DNA from: Bacillota bacterium
GTDB taxonomy: Bacteria > Bacillota_I > Bacilli_A > RF39 > UBA660
NCBI GenBank assembly: GCA_015059435.1
Contig: SVAJ01000001.1
Coordinates: 282,657 to 346,656, forward strand
Direction of reading: 5' to 3'
DNA length: 64,000 nucleotides
Position numbers and translations under genes: made by a program
Shown: positions 8,370 through 17,495 of the stretch, piece by piece
Layout of the letters: every line of letters starts with the position of its first letter
Position numbering within the stretch: the first letter of the stretch is position 1
Notes under the pieces: generated by a model
Database searches by the model: none
What the model was told of the DNA's origin: nothing
The model's input: only the letters and a program-made list of their open reading frames with translations

Positions 8370-9442
8370 ATCCAATCACCTGCATCTTTTATTTCTTTTA
8401 CTTTTTTATCATGTTCAGCTACTGTCTTTGTATAATATATTTTTCCATTTTTATCTGCCACAAAATATAAGTAATCATTATTAGTTGGATTAGCACTTGC
8501 TTCAATAGCTGAAATACCCGGACTACATATAGGTCCTACTGGTAGTTTTCCCATCATAGTAGTACTTCTAGTATTATATGAATTATTTGTTTTAAATTCA
8601 TCAGATGTTAAATCTCTAGTCATAGGTTCTTGAAGCGCATAATATGTAGTAACATCACTTCCTAGATTCATACCTAATTTTATTCTATTATTAAATACTC
8701 CTACTATCATTTTTCTATTTTCAGTATTAGTTCCTTCTAATTCTACAATAGATGCCATTGTTATATATTTATGTGGTGAATTACTTATTTTACTTTTATA
8801 TGGTTCTAGTTTTTTATTAGTTTCATCTAACATAGCTGTTATTATCTCTTTGATATCTACATCTTTATTTTTAAATTCATAAGTATCTGGGAATAAATAT
8901 CCTTCTAATGGATAATAAATATCAGTATTTAAAATATCAGTAGTTAAGAACCAATATTTAGTTATTAATTCATTTATGTAAGTCTTATCATTCATTACTT
9001 TAATAACATCATCATATGTACTATTAGTATTATTAGCAATTAACTTTGCATAATCAGTTAATCTTTTTCCTTCTTTAAAAGTAATTCTAACACTATCTGG
9101 ATTATAATTATTACCTTCATGCATTATTTTAATTATTTCTTGCATTGACATAGTTTTATTTAAAGTATAAGTTGAAGCTTTTAAGTTATTTTTACCTAAT
9201 TTAACAACTATAGCAAAGAAACTACTATTTCTTATTAAATCATTTTTTTCTAGAATATTTCCTATTCCTCTTACACTTGTACCACTTGGTATAGTTATTT
9301 CTATATCATTTGAATTATTAGCATCTATAGGACTACCCATAAACATATATATTCCTGCAAGTAGTATTAGAAAACTTCCTAGTACTATTAGTAATGTTAC
9401 TAATGCTTTAGTTTTTAATTTATATTTCTTTTTTACTGCCAT
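8363..9442 (-). CDS. mltG: Endolytic transglycosylase MltG
   Basis: MltG cuts nascent glycan strands in the cytoplasmic membrane and helps set strand length. The 359-residue protein has a short basic N-terminus, one membrane helix at about residues 12-34, a LysM-like region (TIPSGTSVRGIGNILEKNDL) and the YceG/MltG catalytic domain. The catalytic Glu is in MASIVELEGTN. LEGYLFPDTYEF, LGSDVTTYYAL and GPICSPGISAIEAS are typical family blocks. Length and order are complete. It lies between yrzB and trmR as in B. subtilis. Confidence 0.95.
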   Translation of the reverse strand: MAVKKKYKLKTKALVTLLIVLGSFLILLAGIYMFMGSPIDANNSNDIEITIPSGTSVRGIGNILEKNDLIRNSSFFAIVVKLGKNNLKASTYTLNKTMSMQEIIKIMHEGNNYNPDSVRITFKEGKRLTDYAKLIANNTNSTYDDVIKVMNDKTYINELITKYWFLTTDILNTDIYYPLEGYLFPDTYEFKNKDVDIKEIITAMLDETNKKLEPYKSKISNSPHKYITMASIVELEGTNTENRKMIVGVFNNRIKLGMNLGSDVTTYYALQEPMTRDLTSDEFKTNNSYNTRSTTMMGKLPVGPICSPGISAIEASANPTNNDYLYFVADKNGKIYYTKTVAEHDKKVKEIKDAGDWIW

Positions 9443-9468
9443 ATTCCCCTCCAGAAAAAAATAAAGAG

Positions 9469-9759
9469 TTACTCTTCATTTTTATTAGTAACTGTTTTTT
9501 TAACTTCTTCTTGTAATGTTTCTAAAATTGTTTCGATTACTTTCCACTCTTTATCTGTAGTAATTGCTTCAAATTTACTATTTGGATTTTCCGGATCATA
9601 GATTGATGCGTAAACTTGAATATTTCCAGTTTCATCCTTTGTATTATCTGTATAAACTATATAACTCTTTTTTGTTTCATCACTATCAAATGTAAATAAT
9701 ACATCATATGTTGTTTCTTTACCTTCTTCATCTATCATTACAAATGTATTTTTTTTCAT
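9469..9759 (-). CDS. DUF1292 family protein (YrzB-like)
   Basis: This 96-residue acidic protein belongs to the DUF1292 family: FVMIDEEGKETTYDVLFTF, followed by KKSYIVYTDNT and ending with EWKVIETILETLQ. Its molecular role is unknown, but it is one of the most regular neighbours of ruvX and ireB in Bacillota. Its ATG overlaps the TGA of ruvX by four bases, so it is translationally coupled to ruvX. No membrane segment is visible. Confidence 0.9.
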   Translation of the reverse strand: MKKNTFVMIDEEGKETTYDVLFTFDSDETKKSYIVYTDNTKDETGNIQVYASIYDPENPNSKFEAITTDKEWKVIETILETLQEEVKKTVTNKNEE

Positions 9760-10175
9760 TTTCTTTTCTCCTTATCTAAATATGATTGTAATATTATAGT
9801 CGCAGCAACACTATCTACTACTTTCTTTCTATCTTTTCTTGATACATTACCCATTATTAACATATCTGTTGCACTCTTTGTTGTTAATCTTTCATCTTCT
9901 AAATAAATAGGTATATCTAATACTTTTTCTAGTTTTTCTTTAAATTTTAAACTTAATTCTCCTTTAGGGCCAATAGTATTATTCATATTCTTAGGAAATC
10001 CTAATACTATTGCTTCTACCTCATATTCATTAACTAACTTTACTACTTCTTTTACTAATCTATTGTATTCTTCTTTGTGTCTTATTGTTTCATGACTAGA
10101 CGCAATAAGCCCAGTCTTATCACTAAGTGCAACACCTAGTGTTCTACTACCTAAATCAAGTCCTAAATATCTCAT
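9756..10175 (-). CDS. ruvX: Holliday-junction resolvase-like RuvX (YqgF/YrrK)
   Basis: This 139-residue protein has the RNase H-like fold of YqgF/RuvX, implicated in resolving Holliday junctions and in pre-16S rRNA processing. The first catalytic Asp is in RYLGLDLGSRTLGVALSD. The Glu after the central strand is in VEAIVLGFPKNMNNT and IYLEDERLTTKSA, and the last Asp is in KKVVDSVAATIILQSYL. The length is normal. Start and stop both form ATGA overlaps, with ireB upstream and yrzB downstream. Confidence 0.94.
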   Translation of the reverse strand: MRYLGLDLGSRTLGVALSDKTGLIASSHETIRHKEEYNRLVKEVVKLVNEYEVEAIVLGFPKNMNNTIGPKGELSLKFKEKLEKVLDIPIYLEDERLTTKSATDMLIMGNVSRKDRKKVVDSVAATIILQSYLDKEKRK

Positions 10176-10423
10176 TTGCTATTTTTACTAAATTCCTTTA
10201 ATAATATTTCTATAATTTTAGCACGATCTACTTCTTGAATTTTATTACGTGCATCTTTGTAACTAGAAATATATCCTGGATCACCACTAATTAAATAACC
10301 AACTATTTGATTAGTAGCATTATAACCTCTTTCTTCTAAGGCATCATGAACTTCTGTTAATGTAGTTCTGATCATACCTGCATCAATATCTTCTAAATTA
10401 AATAAACTTGTTTTATCTACCAT
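10172..10423 (-). CDS. ireB: IreB family regulatory phosphoprotein (DUF965/YrzL)
   Basis: IreB is a small cytoplasmic protein phosphorylated by the PASTA kinase IreK in enterococci, where it affects cephalosporin resistance. This 83-residue copy has the conserved blocks FNLEDIDAGMIRTTLTEVHD, ALEERGYNATNQIVGYLISG and DPGYISSYKDARNKI. The threonine pair in MIRTTLTEV corresponds to the phosphorylated region. It leads the ireB-ruvX-yrzB-mltG-trmR run. The alaS gene that often precedes it is not here; a rhomboid gene lies upstream instead. Confidence 0.93.
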   Translation of the reverse strand: MVDKTSLFNLEDIDAGMIRTTLTEVHDALEERGYNATNQIVGYLISGDPGYISSYKDARNKIQEVDRAKIIEILLKEFSKNSK

Positions 10424-10451
10424 AAGAACACCTCACTATAATATTAATTTA

Positions 10452-10480
10452 ATTTTAACAAATATTAATTATAATTACAA
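10452..10480 (-). promoter_or_regulatory. Promoter of the ireB operon
   Basis: On the minus strand TTGTAA (10475-10480), 17 nt and TAAAAT (10452-10457) lie about 30 bp before the ireB start. An AGGTG ribosome binding site follows. Confidence 0.55.
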
Positions 10481-10485
10481 TAAAT

Positions 10486-11625
10486 TTAAGCTATTTTGAA
10501 TACAAATGCCATATATAGAGAAAATGCTAAGAACATAGCTGAAATTATAAGTCCATTTACTCTTTCAAAAGTACTACTCTTATCCTTTACACCTACTCCT
10601 ATTGATATAATAGTTCCTCCTAATAATCCTCCGATATGAGCAAAATTATCAATACCAGGTAATAATCCTAATAATAAGTTTAGTACTATTAGCGGTATAA
10701 TTTGACTCTTAATAACATTACCTAAATATACTCTATAATGATATCCAAAATATAATAGGCTTCCCATAAGTCCAAATATAGCACCACTTGCTCCTATTGA
10801 TAAGTAGTCAGCAAATATTATTGAGAATAAGGCTCCCATTAATCCACTGAATAGATAAATAATCAAATATTTTATCTTACCAAAGAAATTTTCTATTTGA
10901 GTTCCTATTACGAATAAGGCATAACAGTTAAATACTAAATGTGGTAAGTTTCCATGTAAGAATATACCAGTAATTAAACGATAGTATTCACCATTTCTAA
11001 TAGCACTACCTAATACTCCATAATTATTAATTAGACTATTATGCATATCAAATAGTAATGGAATTATATATAAAACCATATTAATAGCTATTAACATGTA
11101 TGTAATCATTGGAAAATCAACTTTAAATACTTTATTAATCTTTTCAGCATCTTTTTTATTATGTTCATTGATATCATTTGTTATCTTAGCAAATAATTCA
11201 AATCCTTCTTCGTTATATACTAATTTTTTAGTTAAATCAGGAAATGATTTTTTTATAATATCATTGTTGAAATCAGATTCTTCTTTAACTTTTATATATT
11301 TAAAATTTGAAATATCTTCTTTTTCAGTAACATTTTCTCCTAAATCTAAGAAAATACTTAATGAATTCATACTTAATGATAAAGTTTTTTTCTTAATCTT
11401 TTTCATTATTCTTTTTGTTTTGAATACATCAAATTTAAATTGTTCATCATTATGAATATACCCTGATACTATACGAACTACTTTATAATCTTCATCTAAG
11501 TTTTCTAACCATATTTCATTTTCTACACCTTGTAATATAATTGGATTATAGTTTTTTTCAGTTATAAAGTAATGAAGTAATTTCATAACCATTAAGTTTT
11601 TATCATCCATTAATTCAGTATTCAT
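10486..11625 (-). CDS. Rhomboid intramembrane serine protease
   Basis: This 379-residue protein has a cytoplasmic N-terminal half (about residues 1-165) and a six-helix rhomboid domain, a layout like B. subtilis YqgP/GluP. Rhomboids cut membrane proteins within or near the bilayer. The catalytic Ser is in SIGASGAIFGLMGSL and the catalytic His in DNFAHIGGLLGG; HGNLPHLVFNCYALFVIG is the conserved helix-2 block with its two His and the Asn. The ATG at 11625 follows GGAGGGG, so a longer start is rejected. It is transcribed divergently from tspO. Confidence 0.93.
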   Translation of the reverse strand: MNTELMDDKNLMVMKLLHYFITEKNYNPIILQGVENEIWLENLDEDYKVVRIVSGYIHNDEQFKFDVFKTKRIMKKIKKKTLSLSMNSLSIFLDLGENVTEKEDISNFKYIKVKEESDFNNDIIKKSFPDLTKKLVYNEEGFELFAKITNDINEHNKKDAEKINKVFKVDFPMITYMLIAINMVLYIIPLLFDMHNSLINNYGVLGSAIRNGEYYRLITGIFLHGNLPHLVFNCYALFVIGTQIENFFGKIKYLIIYLFSGLMGALFSIIFADYLSIGASGAIFGLMGSLLYFGYHYRVYLGNVIKSQIIPLIVLNLLLGLLPGIDNFAHIGGLLGGTIISIGVGVKDKSSTFERVNGLIISAMFLAFSLYMAFVFKIA

Positions 11626-11693
11626 ATTATCCCCTCCAAAAAGACTAATATTATTATACCTCAAATCATAGAATTAATAAAGAGGTGTTAATT

Positions 11694-12149
11694 ATGAAAA
11701 AAATATTACTATTTATAGGTATACTAATACCATGGTTTTTATCTTCACTATTACCAATTGATTATAATTATTATAAAAGTATAAACTTACCATCTTTCGC
11801 TCCTCCAAGTATATTCTATATAATAGCTTGGACTATTATATATATTTTTATATCTATCAGTATTTATCAAATACTTAATAAGTATAAAATAAAAGATTTA
11901 CCTAGTTCATATAAAGCTACATTAATAGTTAATTATTTATTTAATCAGAGTTTTCAATTAGTATTTTTTATATTAAAAAATAATTTCTTAGGATTTATTT
12001 CTTGTCTAGGTACTTTTATATCAGTTTTATATTTATATAGTGAAACAAAAAATTTAAATGAAAAAAGTACTAAATACTTAGTACCTTATATACTCTTATC
12101 TATATTTGCTTCTATTTTATCGCTTTCAATTTATTTACTTAATTTATAA
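11694..12149 (+). CDS. tspO: TspO/MBR family membrane protein
   Basis: This 151-residue protein has five predicted membrane helices and the TspO/MBR layout. TspO proteins bind porphyrins and related ligands. Recognisable blocks are SINLPSFAPPSIFYIIAWTI and a fourth-helix region rich in aromatic residues; NYLFNQSFQLVFFILKN corresponds to the family's conserved loop. The start at 11694 follows AGAGGTG. It is one of few plus-strand genes in this half of the window and has its own terminator. What ligand it binds here is unknown. Confidence 0.85.
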   Translation: MKKILLFIGILIPWFLSSLLPIDYNYYKSINLPSFAPPSIFYIIAWTIIYIFISISIYQILNKYKIKDLPSSYKATLIVNYLFNQSFQLVFFILKNNFLGFISCLGTFISVLYLYSETKNLNEKSTKYLVPYILLSIFASILSLSIYLLNL

Positions 12150-12169
12150 ATCCTAGTTTAGGATTTTTT
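12148..12169 (+). terminator. Terminator of tspO
   Basis: A perfect 8-bp stem (12148-12155 with 12159-12166, 3-nt loop) is followed by a T run. Confidence 0.8.
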
Positions 12170-12202
12170 ATAAAATCTGCTAGTGATAATTAAACATAGT
12201 AC

Positions 12203-13045
12203 TTACTCTTTAGTAGTAAGTTTTTTGTTTTGCCTACTATTAAATTCTTTTTCTATTTGTTTTAGACTTTTTTCTGGAGTTGGTAATTCTTCTGGCATTG
12301 TTCCTCCATTTTTAGCTATAACCTCTCTAATGTTTCTACCAATATTGTAATGCGTAATATTTGCATTATTTTCTCCTTTAATATTATTATGAATAAGTGT
12401 TTCTTCTGTTTGCGTTATTCTAAATAGATTTGCGGCTAATTCTGTACTACCCATATTATCCAATATATCTTCCCTATATCTTAGATTCTTTCTTTTGGCT
12501 ATATCATTAGCTATTTCTCCATTATAAAGTCCTCTATATCCACTATTATGAAATTTATCAAAATTCTTAACTCCTGATTTCTTTGCGGTTTGATTTAGTG
12601 AATAGTTACCTTTCTTTGTTAAATTTCTTTGATAAAATCTTTTTTCATCTTCAGTTAACCAACTATATTCTTTTTCTGTTAGTTCTTGTTTTCTTGTTTG
12701 AATGGCAAAATATGTTTGGGCTAATGCAATTACTTCTTTTCTTGGATCACCATTTTGAGCAATTAAATAGCAAGCATATCGTGAAAGTCTATAGTCACTT
12801 ATTTTTCTTTTACCACCATTTACATTTATTGACAATTTGTCGGCGTGGACAAATTGTTTATTTGTGTCAACACCACTGTTCTTACATGCGACTTTTGCTT
12901 TTGTTATAACATTTTCAAATTTTCTCCATTCTTTGTATTTTAAAACTATTTGCAATTCTCTTGCATACCAACATTCATTACCTTTATCATCTATGTGTTT
13001 AATATCCTCGAATATTTTTTCTGTATATTCTTTTATTTCATTCAT
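12203..13045 (-). CDS. dinD: DinD-like DNA damage-inducible protein
   Basis: This 280-residue protein matches DinD along its length. The N-terminal Bro-N-like part includes WYARELQIVLKYKEWRKFE, NVITKAKVACKNSG and DYRLSRYACYLIAQNGDPRK. The C-terminal part, about residues 130-270, includes GYRGLYNGEIANDIAKRKNL and LDNMGSTELAANLFRITQTE. DinD in E. coli is SOS-induced and inhibits RecA-mediated strand exchange in vitro. Whether this copy is under LexA control is not clear: I see no convincing Bacillota LexA box upstream. Such genes are often exchanged between strains, but no mobile element borders it. Confidence 0.85.
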   Translation of the reverse strand: MNEIKEYTEKIFEDIKHIDDKGNECWYARELQIVLKYKEWRKFENVITKAKVACKNSGVDTNKQFVHADKLSINVNGGKRKISDYRLSRYACYLIAQNGDPRKEVIALAQTYFAIQTRKQELTEKEYSWLTEDEKRFYQRNLTKKGNYSLNQTAKKSGVKNFDKFHNSGYRGLYNGEIANDIAKRKNLRYREDILDNMGSTELAANLFRITQTEETLIHNNIKGENNANITHYNIGRNIREVIAKNGGTMPEELPTPEKSLKQIEKEFNSRQNKKLTTKE

Positions 13046-13150
13046 TAAAAATATCTCCTTTCTTTTTTGTGATTACTACTATCTACTTATATGATACGAA
13101 AAAAGGATTACTTTTCCTTGAACATTATATGAAACATTAATTTTATACAT

Positions 13151-13177
13151 AAAAAAAATCAGTCAAACGACTGATTA
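13151..13177 (-). terminator. Terminator of the hybrid histidine kinase
   Basis: On the minus strand a 7-9 bp stem centred on an ATCAGTC/GACTGAT pair is followed by eight U residues. It lies directly after the kinase stop codon. Confidence 0.8.
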
Positions 13178-13181
13178 TATT

Positions 13182-15569
13182 TTAAATATGACTACCATAC
13201 TCTTTAGCTATTTTTAATACTTTGTTTAATTCTTCTTCAAGTCTAGCAAAATCACCATTTACAAAGTCACTATTGCCTTCTTTACTCTTAAGCTCATGTT
13301 CATAAGCTACTTCTGCGAATTTCATAAATCCTAAGTACTTCGCATCACTTTTCATAGAATGTACTAATACACTATAGTTTGGCATATCATTAGATTCTTT
13401 GTATCCTCTTAATTCTTCTAACTTATTATCTATTTCACTTAAGTAATCTTTTAATGTATCATTATACATTTCCATATCACCAAGTAGTTCTAGAGCATTA
13501 TCCATATCTACTCCATTTTTTCTTAGATATGCTTCATCGTATGTTTCATCACTTGTACTAACATCATTACCTTCTACTTCAATATCAGATTCAGTAGGAA
13601 CATCTAAAGTTTCTACTTCTTCTTTTATTGGTCTTAACTTTTGTGTTTGACTTAGTTCTTCCTCTGTTAATTCAGCTGGTGTAATGTCTTTAGGTAAATC
13701 TGTTTTTGTTTTACTCATTAAAGTTGCGGCTGTATTATGTGGTTTATTATCTAAGATTTTATTTAATACAATTATTAATTGATTTTTTTCTATTGGTTTA
13801 GCTAAATAATCATCAAATCCTGCTTCTAAATATTTATCTTTCATACCTGTTATGGCATTAGCTGTTAAAGCTACTACCGGTGTATTAAAGCCAGGAATTT
13901 CTTTTAATTTTTTTAATGTTTCTACACCACTCATTTTTGGCATCATATCGTCTAATAGAATTACATCATAGTCATTTCCAGCTACTATTCTATCAATACA
14001 AGCAAATCCACTTTCTACACATTCTATATTATCTGCATTAAATTTTTCTAATAATTTGGTTGCAACTTTTAAATTAAGACTATTGTCATCTACTAACAAT
14101 AATTTTCTTCCAGCTAATTCTAGTGTATCTTTTAAACTATTACTGCTATTAGTTTGTTTTGCATTTGTTTGTGATTTATCTATTTTTTGATTTAGTACAA
14201 CAGTGAATTTACTTCCTTCACCATAAATTGTGTGAACTATTATTTTTCCACCCATTAATTCTATTAACTGTTTAGTTATAGCAAGTCCTAAACCTGTACC
14301 TTCAATTGTTGTATTTCTATCTTCATCAAGTCTTTGAAATTTAGTAAATAATTTATCTAAGCTTTCTTTTTTAATACCACGACCTGAATCTTCTACTGAT
14401 ATTATTAATTTACATGTATCAACACTTCTTACACAATTAACTTCATATCTAACAAAACCTGTATCTGTATATTTAGATGCGTTACTTAAAAGGTTTGTAA
14501 CTATCTTTTTAAGATTGGCATGATCTCCATATAATACTTCTGGTATATCAGGAGCAATATAATATGTGAAATCTAATCCCTTATCATCCATTCTAGGTCT
14601 TATTAATTTAGCTAATTCTTCAAATAATTCTTTACCATTATATGTTGAATTTACTATTTCAAGTTTACCTGCTTCAATCTTAGAAATATCTAGGATACCA
14701 TTAACTATTTCAAGTAGTGTTTCTGATGCATTTATTATATCTTTAGCATTTTCTTTTGCTTCTTCTAGACTATCTGATTCATTTATACAATCACTAAAAC
14801 CTACTATAGCATTAAGTGGTGTTCTTATTTCATGTGACATACTAGATAAGAAATCTGTCTTAGCAGCATTAGCCTTATCAGCTGCATCTCTAGCTAATTC
14901 TAATTGTTCTATCATTTTTATATCTGGATTTTCTATTGTGAAATACATTATAAAAGTAACAAGTGTATCTAGTGCTGTCATTATTACTAGTGATGGATTG
15001 CTCTTTTGTATTATTCCTGCTATCGTTCCTAAAATTATAAGAATAAATACTGGTATAAATTCTTTTCTTTTTATTGTATTATGATTAATTACCAAGAATA
15101 TTACCCATATACATATTAATATTGTATATACCGTATATAAATAATTAACAGCTGGTCCATATGAATATGGATGTGCTCCTGTACTATAGTATAATGGCAG
15201 TGCACTTAATAATAATGTATTAATTACAAAATATAATGTACATAATATCGCAGTTTTCTTATATATTTTTTCTGCATCTTCTCTTTTTCTATATGTTATA
15301 ACAGCTATATAATAAGTAAATAACAATATATATATTAAATAATATATTAATAGAGCTTTAGTTACTAACACATTAATTATATTAGATGTATTAAGATTAG
15401 ATACTGTATAAAAGCAAGCAAGTTCTATTAATAATCCTATTTCATTAACTATCATGATATTTCTAAAGATACTATTTTCTAGACTTTGTAATCTTTCCTT
15501 TGAAAAGAATAATATTAACAATACTGTCATGTAAACAAAACTAGTTATTTGTAACCATATTATATTCAT
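13182..15569 (-). CDS. Hybrid sensor histidine kinase with receiver and HPt domains
   Basis: This 795-residue protein carries a multi-step phosphorelay in one chain. Seven or so hydrophobic helices fill residues 1-212. The dimerisation domain has His246 in SSMSHEIRTPLNAIVGF. The ATPase domain follows, with ILVNLLS-like NLLSNASKYTDTG, then DSGRGIKK and GTGLGLAITKQLIELMGG. The receiver (about 495-615) has the acceptor Asp in DYDVILLDDMMPKMSG and the conserved Lys in DDYLAKPIEKNQL. The C-terminal HPt has its His in LVHSMKSDAKYLG. No stand-alone response regulator with an output domain is nearby, so the final target is unknown. The signal is probably membrane-linked. Confidence 0.93.
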   Translation of the reverse strand: MNIIWLQITSFVYMTVLLILFFSKERLQSLENSIFRNIMIVNEIGLLIELACFYTVSNLNTSNIINVLVTKALLIYYLIYILLFTYYIAVITYRKREDAEKIYKKTAILCTLYFVINTLLLSALPLYYSTGAHPYSYGPAVNYLYTVYTILICIWVIFLVINHNTIKRKEFIPVFILIILGTIAGIIQKSNPSLVIMTALDTLVTFIMYFTIENPDIKMIEQLELARDAADKANAAKTDFLSSMSHEIRTPLNAIVGFSDCINESDSLEEAKENAKDIINASETLLEIVNGILDISKIEAGKLEIVNSTYNGKELFEELAKLIRPRMDDKGLDFTYYIAPDIPEVLYGDHANLKKIVTNLLSNASKYTDTGFVRYEVNCVRSVDTCKLIISVEDSGRGIKKESLDKLFTKFQRLDEDRNTTIEGTGLGLAITKQLIELMGGKIIVHTIYGEGSKFTVVLNQKIDKSQTNAKQTNSSNSLKDTLELAGRKLLLVDDNSLNLKVATKLLEKFNADNIECVESGFACIDRIVAGNDYDVILLDDMMPKMSGVETLKKLKEIPGFNTPVVALTANAITGMKDKYLEAGFDDYLAKPIEKNQLIIVLNKILDNKPHNTAATLMSKTKTDLPKDITPAELTEEELSQTQKLRPIKEEVETLDVPTESDIEVEGNDVSTSDETYDEAYLRKNGVDMDNALELLGDMEMYNDTLKDYLSEIDNKLEELRGYKESNDMPNYSVLVHSMKSDAKYLGFMKFAEVAYEHELKSKEGNSDFVNGDFARLEEELNKVLKIAKEYGSHI

Positions 15570-15601
15570 ATAAATCCCACCTTACTATAACATAATACCA
15601 T

Positions 15602-15632
15602 AAAAAAAGATAATTTCATACAAAATTATCAT
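15602..15632 (-). terminator. Terminator of the acyl-AMP ligase gene
   Basis: A perfect 8-bp stem (15609-15616 with 15623-15630) is followed on the minus strand by a run of U residues, just after the ligase stop codon. It separates the ligase from the kinase. Confidence 0.75.
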
Positions 15633-15634
15633 TT

Positions 15635-17416
15635 TTATAACATTTTTCTTCTTTGATTATCAGCTGGTTCTGCATATATTTTTTGTAATTCGTTGTAATC
15701 TGTTTTCAAACCAGGTGTTAATGGAATTTCTTCAATATTCTTATATTCGACTGGAATTGAATATCTCTCCAATTTATTTTCTAAGCATATTTGATTTATA
15801 TCATCTACAATATCTTTTGTAAACTCAATGCCATCCTTTAAAACTATGAAACATACTGGCTTTTTCATTCTTATTTCATCATCAACCATTATAACTTCAC
15901 ATTTTTCAACTGATGGATGTTGCAAGATGACCCCTTTTATTTTATCAGGGAAAATTTTTGTTGGTAAACCCTTGTCATCTTTTGTTAATTCAATTCTTCT
16001 AATTCTACCATCTATGAATAATTCACCATTTTCATCATAGTGTGCCAAATCTCCAGTTTTATACCATCTAACTCCATTTTTATCTGTAACTATAGATTCA
16101 TTTGTTGCTTCTTCATTAAAATCATATTCTTTCATAAGGGCTGGTGAATATAAATACATTTCACCTGTTTGATTCACACCAACTTCTTCTTTTGTGTCTA
16201 AATCAAGAATTTTGTATCTATTTCCCACTAATGGTTTTCCAATAGTACCTTCAGATTTTTCTGGTTCATATGTATATCCAAAACTTCCTAGTATTTCTGA
16301 CGCACCATATCCTTGACCAACATATATATCTGAATTATTTTCTTTTAATTTAACTTCTGCCTCTTTTTTTAATTTTGGTGTTAAGAAATCTCCACCTGTT
16401 GTGATAGACTTTAAGAATGATAAATTCATATTTTTTAATTTCTTATCTTTAACCATATCATCAACGTATGCTGGTATAGTATTCCAGTGATTAAACTCAT
16501 ATTGCTTTAATCTCTTATGAATTTGTTTTGGATTAAATAATGGATCCATATTTAAAGTAACACCTAAACATAATGGAACATGCATATTATTTACTAAACT
16601 GTAGTATATCCATGTTGGTAATGTTGTAAAAATAGAATCATTTGGAGCAAATGTTTCATCAGTCATTCCCATTTGTACAGGCACTGCATTAATTGCATCA
16701 TTTGTAGTTACTACACCTTTAGACTTTCCTGTTGTACCACTTGTAGATGCTATAGCAATTGGAGCACCTGATATAAACTCTGGTTCTACATTAATTGTTG
16801 ATTCTTCACCTTTTTTGTATAAATCTTTCCAATTAATGCACTTACCATCATTAATAGCAGATCTATTTCTAATACCTTGTAATTTTGTTATAGCATTATA
16901 TTTAATCATATCTCCATAGAAACCATAAGGTAATGAATCAACTAGTGAAGATAAAACAACTTTGTTAACTTGAGTTTTGTCCACTACTTCACTTATATTT
17001 TTACTATAAAAAATATCATGAGTTATAAATACATCAGATGTTAATGATTCTAAATCGCTAGCTAATTCATCTGTATTATGTGTAATATTTATTAATTTTG
17101 CTGTAGCTCCAAGTTTATTTAAAGCATAAAATGAAATAGTTGCTTCTGGTGTCATAAGCATAGACATCCCAACTCTTTGTCCTTTTTTTATACCTAATTC
17201 AGCATAAGCTTTTGCAGTGTTATCTATTTTTTCAATTAGTTCTCTATATGTTATTGTTCTGCCTAGATAATTAATTGCAACAGAATCTAATCTATCTTTA
17301 CTACATTCTACTAAAAAAGAGTATGCTGTTGTTTTTGGTAATAAATTTTCAGTTTCATTGATTTTCTTTAATTGAAGAATTTTATTTTTTAATTCTAATA
17401 GTTCTTGTTTTGTCAT
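15635..17416 (-). CDS. AMP-dependent acyl-CoA synthetase/acyl-AMP ligase
   Basis: This 593-residue enzyme belongs to the ANL superfamily, which activates a carboxylic acid as acyl-AMP and usually passes it to CoA or a carrier protein. The core motifs are intact: IASTSGTTGKSKGVVTT (P-loop), VGQGYGASEILGSFGY (A5), WYKTGDLAHYDENGELFIDG (A7/A8 hinge) and the late catalytic Lys in LTPGLKTDYNEL. The acid substrate cannot be read off; the length fits medium or long-chain acids. No carrier protein, thiolase or dehydrogenase lies next to it. It has a consensus promoter with a quasi-palindrome over the -35 box, which suggests repressor control. Confidence 0.88.
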   Translation of the reverse strand: MTKQELLELKNKILQLKKINETENLLPKTTAYSFLVECSKDRLDSVAINYLGRTITYRELIEKIDNTAKAYAELGIKKGQRVGMSMLMTPEATISFYALNKLGATAKLINITHNTDELASDLESLTSDVFITHDIFYSKNISEVVDKTQVNKVVLSSLVDSLPYGFYGDMIKYNAITKLQGIRNRSAINDGKCINWKDLYKKGEESTINVEPEFISGAPIAIASTSGTTGKSKGVVTTNDAINAVPVQMGMTDETFAPNDSIFTTLPTWIYYSLVNNMHVPLCLGVTLNMDPLFNPKQIHKRLKQYEFNHWNTIPAYVDDMVKDKKLKNMNLSFLKSITTGGDFLTPKLKKEAEVKLKENNSDIYVGQGYGASEILGSFGYTYEPEKSEGTIGKPLVGNRYKILDLDTKEEVGVNQTGEMYLYSPALMKEYDFNEEATNESIVTDKNGVRWYKTGDLAHYDENGELFIDGRIRRIELTKDDKGLPTKIFPDKIKGVILQHPSVEKCEVIMVDDEIRMKKPVCFIVLKDGIEFTKDIVDDINQICLENKLERYSIPVEYKNIEEIPLTPGLKTDYNELQKIYAEPADNQRRKML

Positions 17417-17442
17417 ATGCTCCCCCTCTTTTTATGTGCTAG

Positions 17443-17495
17443 ATTATACCACATTTTATTAAAAGTGTCAATTTTACACATATTTGTGGTGCACA
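17443..17495 (-). promoter_or_regulatory. Consensus promoter with quasi-palindromes, acyl-AMP ligase
   Basis: On the minus strand TTGACA (17466-17471), 17 nt and TATAAT (17443-17448, preceded by GTGG) form a near-ideal promoter. A 15-base quasi-palindrome with GTGT/ACAC ends (17465-17479) covers the -35 box, and a CACA-N4-TGTG repeat (17476-17487) lies beside it. A repressor site is plausible; the factor is unknown. Confidence 0.65.

Noticed and set aside
12203-13045. Genomic island or phage remnant around dinD
   Set aside because: No integrase, transposase, tRNA target or direct repeats lie nearby, and codon and base use match the neighbours.
13046-13140. LexA (SOS) box before dinD
   Set aside because: The region has GAAC- and GTTC-like pieces but no CGAAC-N4-GTTCG spacing, so I cannot support an SOS box.
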